Shown one piece after another: positions 1 through 5,148 of a stretch of DNA of 5,148 nucleotides. Made by a program: the position numbers and the translations under genes. The DNA comes from Acidobacteriota bacterium (GTDB lineage: Bacteria; Acidobacteriota; Vicinamibacteria; Vicinamibacterales; Vicinamibacteraceae), in the NCBI GenBank assembly GCA_023427865.1, contig JAEYZV010000672.1, positions 1-5,148 of the forward strand, in the 5' to 3' direction. The notes beneath the pieces were generated by a model. It saw only the letters and a list, made by a program, of their open reading frames with translations, did not search any database and had not been told where the DNA came from. The stretch's first letter is position 1. The number at the start of each line of letters is the position of its first letter.

Positions 1-1571
1 TAGGCCAACAGCGGCGCGAGCCCCGCGAGAAGCGGCCGCAGGGCCTCCACGACGGCGCGGGCGGCGCGTTCCTGCCGTCTCTCCTCCATCCTGCCCCGCC
101 CTGCCGTCGCCGGTAGGGCCCGTTGTCCCAACGGGGTCGCCATGGCCGGTAGGGCCCGTTGTCCCAACGGGGCCGGCAGCGCAGACGCTGGTGGCGGACC
201 CTGCACGTCGCGCTCACGTTCTGCGCCGTTGGCCATCAGCTGCTCGAGGTGCTCCAGGCTGCCGAGATATCGCTGCCGCGCGAGCCACGCGTCGAACGCG
301 GCGATGTCCGCCAGCCCGACGTGCGTGCCGTCCGGGCGCGGCACCTGGACGTGCGGCGACCGCAGCAAGGTCACGAGCGCTGCCCGCGTGAAGCCCGAAA
401 GCGCGACGTCCATGAGCAGGTCGAGCGTTGCGGCCCCGGGTTCGGCCGCGAGGGGCAGCGTGCCCGATGTCTGGAACGGGATGGCAGCGGCGCCGAGCAC
501 GTGCTGCGCCACGTAGAGGTACGGCAATGGGCGACGGTACACGAGCGCCGACGACGAGAGGTCGGGCAGCGCCAGGGCCTTCACACGACGTGCGTAAGCG
601 TGCACTTCCTCGTCGCGATCGCGGCAGACGATCCAGCGGCGCTCCTGGCTCGCCACTTCGAGGCACGTGCCGGACGGCCGCTGGCTCGGGATGCGCACCT
701 CGGAGGCGACCGGCCATGTGCGGCGCAGGCGCACGAACAGCGAGTCGGCGATCTGCCGTGTCGCCACCACATCGACACGCACCAGCCCGGGTGCCTCCCC
801 GAGCAGCTGCAGGTCCACCGGCCACAAGCCCTCACCCTGCGCGTGGTGGTCGGCGACGCTGACGATCACGTGCCGCGGCATCCAGTGCCGCGTCGAGCCA
901 CGGAGCGCGTTGCGCAGGCCGCGTTCGTCGAGTCCCTGCACCGCGTGCAGGCTCGCCTCGTAGCGCCCGAATGCCTCCTGCAGGAACCGGGTCTGCGACA
1001 GCAGGCGTTCGGCGCCGCGATCGGCCGCGGCCTGATCGGCAAGGTGGGCCGCCGCTCCTTCGAGCCACCCGAGCGGATCGTGGCCGAGCCGCGCCACGTC
1101 GTCGAACAGGCGCACCATCTCGCCGATGAGCCCGGGGCGCAGCAGGAAGGGCGGGCGATGCGAGCGGGCGGCCTTCCTGGCACTGGCGCCCATCAGCACC
1201 TCGCGCGTGAGCGCCGGCAGGCGCGGGGTATCGAGACGCGCCGCGCGATGGCAGGCGTCGTACAACTCTTCACGTGTGACGAGGCGCGGCATGGCGAGCG
1301 CCGTGCGTCGGCCAGCGGCCACGGCGTGGCCCAACGCCTGCTGCAGGGTCCGTGGCGGCTGCCAACCCTCCACGAGCAGACGCTGCTCCAGCGTGCGACG
1401 CCATTGCTCCGCGGCTGCACGACTCGGCACGATCATCATCGGCGCGTCGAGGGGCAGGAGCGCCTGATCCGACGAGGTCGCCGGGAGGTCGGCAGGTATG
1501 CACAGCGCGAGCAGCGCCCGCTGCCAGGCGTCGACGTCGTCGGCCTGGACGAGACGAATCAGCGGACGCAT
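1..1571 (-). CDS. AddB/PD-(D/E)XK-type helicase-nuclease protein, N-terminal part (runs off left edge)
   Basis: The leftward frame is open from ATG at 1571 to the window edge: 523 residues are visible and the C-terminus is missing. It resembles the helicase-like half of AddB/RexB proteins, which process broken DNA ends for recombination with an AddA partner in the cytoplasm. Visible features are MMIVPSRAAAEQ (residues 45-56), the stretch around LVTREELY (97-104), an E-E-rich CRDRDEEVHAYARRV block (316-330), YRRPLPYLYVAQ (345-356), and the UvrD-C-like TLPLAAEP (371-378) followed by ALVTLLRSPH (398-407). The usual PD-(D/E)XK nuclease domain would lie further C-terminal, outside the window. No Walker A motif is seen. 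Residues about 466-490 are a linker expanded by two in-frame palindromic repeats; helical sequence resumes at MEERRQERAARAVVEAL. The start follows the upstream stop by one base (TGACATG) without a clear Shine-Dalgarno, which suggests translational coupling. The family call is from motif memory; a related PD-(D/E)XK protein other than true AddB is possible. Confidence 0.72.
   Translation of the reverse strand, partial: MRPLIRLVQADDVDAWQRALLALCIPADLPATSSDQALLPLDAPMMIVPSRAAAEQWRRTLEQRLLVEGWQPPRTLQQALGHAVAAGRRTALAMPRLVTREELYDACHRAARLDTPRLPALTREVLMGASARKAARSHRPPFLLRPGLIGEMVRLFDDVARLGHDPLGWLEGAAAHLADQAAADRGAERLLSQTRFLQEAFGRYEASLHAVQGLDERGLRNALRGSTRHWMPRHVIVSVADHHAQGEGLWPVDLQLLGEAPGLVRVDVVATRQIADSLFVRLRRTWPVASEVRIPSQRPSGTCLEVASQERRWIVCRDRDEEVHAYARRVKALALPDLSSSALVYRRPLPYLYVAQHVLGAAAIPFQTSGTLPLAAEPGAATLDLLMDVALSGFTRAALVTLLRSPHVQVPRPDGTHVGLADIAAFDAWLARQRYLGSLEHLEQLMANGAERERDVQGPPPASALPAPLGQRALPAMATPLGQRALPATAGRGRMEERRQERAARAVVEALRPLLAGLAPLLA
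109..136 (+). repeat. REP-like palindromic repeat, copy A (inside CDS)
   Basis: This 28-bp unit is identical to copy B, 36 bp away. It carries GTAG at 113-116 followed by a 7-bp stem, CCCGTTG (119-125) with CAACGGG (129-135), around a TCC loop. It lies in frame within the helicase-nuclease gene and is read on the minus strand as the peptide LGQRALPA. A GTAG foot beside a short palindrome is the hallmark of REP elements moved by RAYT (Y1-type) transposases. Assignment to that class is inference. Confidence 0.75.
145..172 (+). repeat. REP-like palindromic repeat, copy B (inside CDS)
   Basis: This is an exact 28-bp direct copy of the unit at 109-136, with GTAG at 149-152 and stem arms at 155-161 and 165-171. 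The period between copies is 36 bp, exactly twelve codons, so the reading frame of the surrounding leftward gene is kept and PLGQRALPA is encoded twice. Confidence 0.75.
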
Positions 1572-1572
1572 G

Positions 1573-3015
1573 TCACAGACCGACCGTCGGACGAGCGGGC
1601 GGGCGCACCAGCGCCGCGGCGTCGTTGCGCAGTTGCTGGAGGAGCATGAGGGCACCAGCGGCCGCCGCCGAGGCCTCCCAGGCCTGCCGCATGTCGCCGC
1701 TACGTACGGCCGCACGACGGCCGCGCAGGGCGCGCGCCGCCAGTTCCTGCGCCGAGAGCCAGACCTGCTGCAGCGTGCGCGCTTCGTCGGGCACGACGAC
1801 GAGGTCGGCGTCGGCGCGGCTTCCCGCCAACTGCCCCTCGGCGCGGGTCAGCAGCGTCGGGTCGGGTCCGGCCAGCGCCTTCACTTCCTCCAGCGCTCGG
1901 GAGAGCGCCAGGCCGTCACCCACGTGCCGTCGAACGACGGACGCATATCTCTCGAGTACCGGTCGGCGCTCGGTCCAGCGCTCGAGCAGGAGCCGGTGCC
2001 GGCGTGCGTCGTCGAGGCGGACATCGACCGTCGCCATGAGCGAGGCCATCTCGGCCGGCCGCTGCCGCTGCAGCTTCGCGTCGCGCTTCACCACGTCATT
2101 CTTCAGTTTCATCAGGCCACGCACGTCGGCCAGGGCAAGCAGGCGCGCCGCGCGCTCGATGGTCCACGAGCGCAGGCGCTCGTATGCGGTCGAGACGCGA
2201 TCCTCGTGCCGGATCTGACGACGGGCCTCCGTACGCGCCGCGCGCGCCCACTCGGCGTCGAGTCCGGAGGTGTCGAGCAGGGACGCCGCAGCCTGCAGCA
2301 ACGCCACGCGTTCGACCGGGTCGGCGAGGCGCGGTGCGAGGCCCAGCGCCTGCGCGACCACCTCCTGGAGCGTCGGGGGCGGCTGGAGCCGTGTGGACGG
2401 CGCGGGCGGCGTCGGCGCCGAGGCGGCGATGGCCAGCGTGAAGGACTGTTGCCCGGCGGCCGCGCGCATGCCGTTCAGCAGGTCGTCGATCACCGACAAC
2501 GTCTCGGCGACGTCGTGTGCGCGGTACCCGTGGTGCGCAGCGGGCCACTGCGCGAGCCGCGCACGCGCCGACTCGAGTCTCCGGATGCGCTCGACCGGAT
2601 CGACAACGAGCGCCACGTCGCGAAGCGTCGCGGCCACCTCCTCGGTGAAGGCGGCATACGCCCGCGCACCGCCAGCCGTCTCGAACTGCGCGCGCCGCAC
2701 CGCGTCTCGGTAGGCATCGGTCTTCGCCCAGTCGACCGCCGCGGCGGGGATCGTCACGACCCGCGTCACCGGGGTCGCGCCCCCGGTCAGCGGACCGCCC
2801 GGCACCTGCACGATCACATGGTCGTCCACGCGCGTGAACTCGCCGAACGTCGAGATCACCTGGCCGTCGTTGAGAAACACGCGGAACCACGACGTGCCCT
2901 GCCCGGCGTGCACGACACTCGCCACCAACGACAGGGCGACGACCGTCGCCGGCACGCGCAGGGCCTCGCGAAGACGTCGTCGCCACGAATGGAGCGCCAG
3001 GGGCAGGAACGACAC
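1573..3015 (-). CDS. Exported protein of unknown function, 480 aa
   Basis: I do not recognise a named family; it looks like a conserved hypothetical of GC-rich soil bacteria. I choose GTG at 3015 because GGGGAAG lies 10 bases upstream and the reading then opens with a signal peptide: a basic segment SWRRRLREALR (10-20), a hydrophobic core VPATVVALSLVASVV (21-35) and a likely cut after VHA (37). The frame is open further upstream to 3276, but that part is Arg/Pro-rich and does not look like a protein. Residues 43-75 (FRVFLNDGQVISTFGEFTRV onward) look like a small beta module. The rest is mainly Ala/Arg/Leu-rich helix, with a Pro-rich break at 199-214 (PTPPAPSTRLQPPP). DPVER followed by a spaced L..A...L helix occurs twice (139-153 and 232-246), suggesting internal repeats. 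There is no Cys lipobox and no catalytic motif. Its stop is one base before the start of the helicase-nuclease gene, so the two are probably co-transcribed. Confidence 0.75.
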   Translation of the reverse strand: MSFLPLALHSWRRRLREALRVPATVVALSLVASVVHAGQGTSWFRVFLNDGQVISTFGEFTRVDDHVIVQVPGGPLTGGATPVTRVVTIPAAAVDWAKTDAYRDAVRRAQFETAGGARAYAAFTEEVAATLRDVALVVDPVERIRRLESARARLAQWPAAHHGYRAHDVAETLSVIDDLLNGMRAAAGQQSFTLAIAASAPTPPAPSTRLQPPPTLQEVVAQALGLAPRLADPVERVALLQAAASLLDTSGLDAEWARAARTEARRQIRHEDRVSTAYERLRSWTIERAARLLALADVRGLMKLKNDVVKRDAKLQRQRPAEMASLMATVDVRLDDARRHRLLLERWTERRPVLERYASVVRRHVGDGLALSRALEEVKALAGPDPTLLTRAEGQLAGSRADADLVVVPDEARTLQQVWLSAQELAARALRGRRAAVRSGDMRQAWEASAAAAGALMLLQQLRNDAAALVRPPARPTVGL

Positions 3016-3113
3016 GACGTCCGATCTTCCCCGGTTCGCCCCCGCGTGTCGAGGTCCGGCATCGCCGGGCGAACCGCCCTGTGGAAAACCTGCGGACGAT
3101 CGGTGGATATCGT

Positions 3114-3129
3114 GTGCGCGCCCGCGCAC
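3114..3129. promoter_or_regulatory. Perfect inverted repeat, possible operator
   Basis: GTGCGCG, then CC, then CGCGCAC forms a perfect 7+7 bp dyad in the divergent intergenic region. It lies about 100 bp upstream of the leftward GTG start and about 80 bp upstream of the rightward -35. It could be a regulator-binding site. GC-rich DNA yields such dyads by chance, so confidence is low. Confidence 0.25.
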
Positions 3130-3208
3130 GGCCCGGCGCAACTCGTTCGTCGGATGGTATTTACGGCATGGCCGGTGGGGTGTGCACGTGATTCGTGGCC
3201 CTCTTCGC

Positions 3209-3236
3209 TTGCGCCGCTCCGGCAGTTCTCTACAAT
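3209..3236 (+). promoter_or_regulatory. Putative sigma-70-type promoter for the small gene and asparaginase
   Basis: TTGCGC (3209-3214), a 16-bp spacer and TACAAT (3231-3236) form a fair -35/-10 pair. The -10 differs from TATAAT at one base and stands out in very GC-rich surroundings. Transcription would begin near 3243, giving a leader of roughly 55 bases before the GTG at 3298. The ATG at 3235 overlaps the -10 box and so would not be on this transcript. Confidence 0.45.
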
Positions 3237-3297
3237 GACCGTCGCCTTCCGGGATTCCCCTGGAGGGACAGGTCACAGGACGGCGTCAGCGGTTTCC

Positions 3298-3519
3298 GTG
3301 AGCCCACGCGTGCAGAGAATCGAGCAACACATCAACGGCCGGCTGTACTACATCGAGCTGTCGCAGGTGCAGCGCCATCGCTGGCGCGCGCACGTGGTGA
3401 CGGCGCAGGGCGCGCCGACGGCGCTCATGCCCTTCTACGACGACACTGCCGACGCGGCCGCGCGCCGCCTCTCGGAGTGGCTGTCACGGCTGCATCGACC
3501 GACGGCGGCGCATGCGTAA
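3298..3519 (+). CDS. Small hypothetical protein, 73 aa, coupled to asparaginase
   Basis: I do not recognise a named family, but the sequence looks like a compact folded domain. It has an opening beta-rich part, VQRIEQHINGRLYYIEL (5-21), then HRWRAHVV (27-34) and the loop APTALMPFYDD (39-49). A closing amphipathic helix, ADAAARRLSEWLSRLH (51-66), follows. There is no signal peptide, membrane segment or metal motif. The start is uncertain. GTG at 3298 is chosen because ATG at 3235 overlaps the probable -10 box and the residues between look non-coding; GTG at 3310 is also possible. No Shine-Dalgarno sits at ideal spacing for either. The 3' end overlaps the asparaginase start by 8 bp in a different frame, so the two genes are probably translated in a coupled way. 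Its role is unknown. Confidence 0.6.
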   Translation: MSPRVQRIEQHINGRLYYIELSQVQRHRWRAHVVTAQGAPTALMPFYDDTADAAARRLSEWLSRLHRPTAAHA

Positions 3520-4609
3520 GTCTCGGGTTGCCTTTCTGCTGCTGCTCACGGGAGCCGCCATGGCGCCCGTGAGCGCACAGGCACCCACCCCTTCCACCGC
3601 ACCCTCCCCGGCAGGCACGCCCACAGCACAGGCGGCGACATCGCTCCCGCGCGTACGACTGGTCGCCACGGGCGGCACGATCAGCAACCGCGATGCCGGC
3701 CGGTTGACGGCCGACGACCTCGTGACCAGCGTGCCCGGGCTCCGCAGCGTCGCCGCGGTCGACGCCGAGCAGTTCAGCAACACCACGAGTGCGGAGCTCG
3801 CGCTGTCGCAGTGGATCGATCTATCGCGACGACTCGGCGCCATGCTGCGCGAGGATCCGGCACTGGCCGGTGTGGTCGTGACGAGCGGCACCGATACGCT
3901 GGAGGAACTCGCCTATTTCCTGCACCTCACGGTGCGCGACCGGCGCCCGGTGGTGGTGACGGGATCGATGCGCCATCCCGATCAGCCGGGGTACGAGGGC
4001 GCGGCCAACCTGCTCGCGGCGTTCCGCGTCGCAGCGGAACCGGAGGCGGCGGGCCGCGGCGCCCTCGTGGTGCTGAACGACGAGATCAACGGGGCGCGCG
4101 ACGTGACCAAGAGCGACGCGCTGCGGCTGCACACGTTCGTGTCACGGGGAGCCGGCCGCCTCGGCGTGGTGGACCACGACCGCGTCGTCTTCCATCGCTC
4201 CGCCGAAGCGCGGCACACCGCGGCCTCCGAGTTCGACGTGGCGCGCGTCACCGAACTCCCGCGCGTGGACGTCTTCCTCGTCTACCAGGGTGCCGCGGGC
4301 GATGTGATACGCGCGGCCGTGGACGCCGGCGCCAGGGGCATCGTGATTGCCAGCGCCGGTGCCGGCGCTACGTCGGGCACGCAGGAGGAGGGCATCGCGT
4401 ACGCGCGCGACAGGGGCGTGGCGGTCGTGGTGACGACGCGCACGGGAAGCGGACGTATCTCCCCCGACAGCAACGCCGTACGCGGGCGGGCCGACCGGCG
4501 CATCGCCGGCGAGGATCTCTCCCCGGTCAAGGCGCGAGTGCTGTTGATGCTCGCCCTCACCAGGACGAGCGATCCCGCGCAACTGCAGCGAATCTTTCAG
4601 GAGTACTGA
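3512..4609 (+). CDS. Exported L-asparaginase (type II-like asparaginase/glutaminase family)
   Basis: The product is predicted to hydrolyse L-asparagine to aspartate and ammonia, probably in the periplasm. It has 365 residues including a signal peptide (MRKSR then VAFLLLLTGAAMAPV, cut near SAQA at 21-24) and a Pro/Ala/Thr-rich linker (about 25-45); the remaining length fits the family. Family motifs are clear. ATGGTIS (52-58) holds the nucleophile, Thr56 (E. coli AnsB Thr12). TSGTDTLEE (124-132) holds Thr127-Asp128 (AnsB Thr89-Asp90). ARDVTKSD (195-202) holds Lys200 (AnsB Lys162). The C-terminus LSPVKARVLLMLALT is typical. Odd points: the usual His before GTDT is Ser125, no Tyr is present in the flexible loop 57-80 where AnsB has Tyr25, and GYEGAANL (160-167) replaces the usual SADGP-type stretch. 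ATG at 3512 overlaps the previous stop and has no strong Shine-Dalgarno. Cytoplasmic AnsA-like use is unlikely given the signal peptide; glutamine use cannot be excluded. Confidence 0.92.
   Translation: MRKSRVAFLLLLTGAAMAPVSAQAPTPSTAPSPAGTPTAQAATSLPRVRLVATGGTISNRDAGRLTADDLVTSVPGLRSVAAVDAEQFSNTTSAELALSQWIDLSRRLGAMLREDPALAGVVVTSGTDTLEELAYFLHLTVRDRRPVVVTGSMRHPDQPGYEGAANLLAAFRVAAEPEAAGRGALVVLNDEINGARDVTKSDALRLHTFVSRGAGRLGVVDHDRVVFHRSAEARHTAASEFDVARVTELPRVDVFLVYQGAAGDVIRAAVDAGARGIVIASAGAGATSGTQEEGIAYARDRGVAVVVTTRTGSGRISPDSNAVRGRADRRIAGEDLSPVKARVLLMLALTRTSDPAQLQRIFQEY
4323..4369 (+). repeat. 47-bp sequence duplicated exactly at the right end of the window (internal copy)
   Basis: This stretch encodes asparaginase residues about 271-286 (AGARGIVIASAGAGAT region), a conserved part of the family, so it is the native copy. 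It is identical over 47 bases to 5102-5148. It contains CCGGCGC and GCGCCGG, which can form a hairpin. Confidence 0.9.
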
Positions 4610-4611
4610 GA

Positions 4612-4640
4612 GGGGCCCGGCTGGGACAGCCGGCCCTACC
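4612..4640 (-). repeat. REP-like palindromic repeat, copy C, after the asparaginase stop
   Basis: Read on the minus strand it begins GGTAGGGCC (4640-4632). The stem CCGGCTG, loop TCC and CAGCCGG follow. It matches the 25-bp core of the copies at 109 and 145 except at four positions, which form two swapped base pairs (C-G to G-C and T-A to C-G), so the 7-bp stem is kept. It starts two bases after the asparaginase TGA. Its hairpin could help end transcription or protect the mRNA 3' end, although no U-tract follows directly. Confidence 0.75.
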
Positions 4641-4682
4641 GCCCGCCAGGCATTGCTTCCGACGTTTCTCTTTCGCCTTGCC

Positions 4683-4710
4683 TTCTGACTTCTGACTTCA
4701 GACTTCTGAC
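4683..4710. repeat. Four tandem 7-bp units (TTCTGAC / GTCAGAA)
   Basis: TTCTGAC occurs at 4683, 4690 and 4704, with one variant, TTCAGAC, at 4697, and no gaps. The array lies between the convergent asparaginase and membrane-protein genes and overlaps the 3' end of the latter. The variant unit contributes the in-frame TGA (4700-4698 on the minus strand). A run of five T follows on the plus strand. Confidence 0.85.
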
Positions 4711-5090
4711 TTTTTCTTCACGCCAACCAGCACGACGATCGGCACGATCACGGCGGCGGCAAGGCCCGCGAACAGGTGCATCGGGATGGTGAGCTGCATG
4801 AAGCCGGGCGGCGTGGGACTGCCGTCGGGCATCAGCGGCGTCATCGTGGCGACGCAGGAGGCCGCCGCGGTCACGAGACAGCCGACGATGTAGAGCGGCG
4901 TGGCGATGGTCAGGCCGCGGGCCAGCAGCAGGTAGATCCCGGCAGCCAGCAGCACCGACAGCGACGAGGCGAGCGTGACCGACGTCGTGTCGATCAGCTG
5001 CGGCACCGCGTAACCCGTCGCCGATGTGAAGGCCGAACGCCAGGCGAGGTTGCCGGCGGCGGCAATCGCCGCCGCCAGCACGCCTCCCAC
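4698..5090 (-). CDS. Small four-helix membrane protein, DUF6069-like
   Basis: The protein has 130 residues from the GTG at 5090. Four hydrophobic segments are visible: about 2-17 (GGVLAAAIAAAGNLAW), 38-57 (ending IYLLLARG), 66-86 (LYIVGCLVTAAASCVATMTP) and 100-123, with MHLFAGLAAAVIVP at 104-117. Size, four spans and an H-L-x-A-G...VP pattern in the last helix match my memory of DUF6069, a family of unknown function. I favour GTG at 5090 because TGGAGG lies at 5102-5097, six bases upstream. An ATG at 5120 in the same frame would add MPLAPAWRYA, but its first six residues come from the 47-bp duplication and may be artefactual. The frame is open to the window edge, so a longer protein is possible. 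The C-terminus KKKSEV and the stop codon arise from the heptad repeat array. It is convergent with the asparaginase; no functional link is evident. Confidence 0.68.
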   Translation of the reverse strand: MGGVLAAAIAAAGNLAWRSAFTSATGYAVPQLIDTTSVTLASSLSVLLAAGIYLLLARGLTIATPLYIVGCLVTAAASCVATMTPLMPDGSPTPPGFMQLTIPMHLFAGLAAAVIVPIVVLVGVKKKSEV

Positions 5091-5096
5091 GGCGTA

Positions 5097-5102
5097 CCTC
5101 CA
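5097..5102 (-). promoter_or_regulatory. Ribosome binding site deciding the GTG start at 5090
   Basis: The minus strand reads TGGAGG, then TACGCC, then GTG. This is a near-ideal Shine-Dalgarno with a six-base spacer. It supports the GTG at 5090 over the ATG at 5120, which lies in suspect sequence. Confidence 0.55.
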
Positions 5103-5148
5103 CGCCGGCGCCAGGGGCATCGTGATTGCCAGCGCCGGTGCCGGCGCT
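5102..5148 (+). repeat. 47-bp terminal duplication of asparaginase sequence (probable assembly artefact)
   Basis: The final 47 bases are identical to 4323-4369, in the same orientation. Here they have no coding sense matching the asparaginase context. A match that runs exactly to the sequence end suggests a contig terminated at a shared k-mer or a chimeric join, rather than a biological repeat. Confidence 0.85.

Larger units (their letters stand above)
3016..3297. promoter_or_regulatory. Divergent intergenic region between the two operons
   Basis: These 282 bp separate the leftward and rightward transcription units and should hold both promoters. Rightward signals are visible at 3209-3236. 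I could not pick a convincing leftward -35/-10 pair. Two short dyads are present: GGGCG-AAC-CGCCC at 3067-3079 and a 16-bp perfect dyad at 3114-3129. Open frames across it are Arg/Pro/Gly-rich and not protein-like. Confidence 0.55.

Noticed and set aside
109..172. Possible start of a CRISPR array
   Set aside because: There are only two units, the 8-bp gap between them is too short to be a spacer, and the units lie in frame within a coding gene.
159..1649. Rightward 496-codon open frame
   Set aside because: It is the exact codon-aligned antisense mirror of the leftward helicase-nuclease gene. Its product is Arg/His/Gln-rich with no recognisable motif, whereas the minus strand shows family motifs.
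3079..3110. DnaA-box-like sequences (TTTTCCACA and ATATCCACC on the minus strand), possible origin
   Set aside because: There are only two weak matches, with no AT-rich unwinding region and no dnaA, dnaN or other origin-neighbour genes.
1498..3519. Rightward 673-codon open frame
   Set aside because: Most of it is antisense to the exported 480-aa protein and has biased, featureless composition. Only the last roughly 73 codons look like a protein, and these are annotated separately.
3811..4695. Second-frame 294-codon open frame over the asparaginase
   Set aside because: It is an Arg/Gly/Pro-rich shadow of the clearly real asparaginase frame and ends in the heptad repeat.
4612..4715. Classic intrinsic terminator after the asparaginase
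   Set aside because: The hairpin at 4612-4640 is not followed by a T-tract, and the T-run at 4711-4715 is about 70 bases away with no strong adjacent stem. Termination here is possible but not supported as a canonical site.
5088..5120. ATG at 5120 as start of the membrane protein
   Set aside because: Its first six codons lie in the 47-bp duplicated tail, and a better Shine-Dalgarno precedes the GTG at 5090. It is kept as an alternative only.

Overview
The window is very GC-rich by eye and has tightly packed genes. Long stop-free stretches lie antisense to the real genes, as expected from strongly GC-biased codon use. Protein style, the short GTAG-headed hairpin repeats and the GTCAGAA heptads resemble what I remember of Acidobacteriota, especially Vicinamibacteria-like soil genomes. 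That placement is inference, and no marker gene confirms it.

Layout: four protein-coding blocks. (1) A leftward operon, from about 3015 down to the left edge. Its first gene is a 480-residue exported protein of unknown function. One base after its stop begins the N-terminal 523 residues of an AddB/PD-(D/E)XK-type helicase-nuclease protein that runs off the left edge. (2) A 282-bp divergent intergenic region with a plausible sigma-70-type promoter facing right and a perfect 7+7 bp dyad. (3) A rightward pair: a 73-residue hypothetical protein whose end overlaps by 8 bp the start of an exported L-asparaginase. (4) A leftward small four-helix membrane protein, DUF6069-like, convergent with the asparaginase. 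Its upstream end is the right edge of the window.

The most unusual content is the repeats. Three copies of one short palindromic element, with a GTAG foot typical of RAYT-associated REP sequences, are present. Two are in direct tandem with a 36-bp period, in frame inside the nuclease gene. One, in the opposite orientation, directly follows the asparaginase stop. The two sequence types differ at four aligned core positions, and all four fall in two base pairs that change together, so the stem is kept. A separate array of four 7-bp units supplies the last residues and the stop codon of the membrane protein. Finally, the last 47 bases of the window exactly duplicate 47 bases inside the asparaginase gene. 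This is most likely an assembly or chimera artefact at a contig end, so the membrane protein's extreme 5' end should not be trusted.

I see no complete defence system, CRISPR array, tRNA, rRNA or transposase gene. The helicase-nuclease would act in double-strand break repair, probably with an AddA/UvrD-like partner beyond the left edge. The asparaginase would act in the periplasm, releasing ammonia from asparagine.
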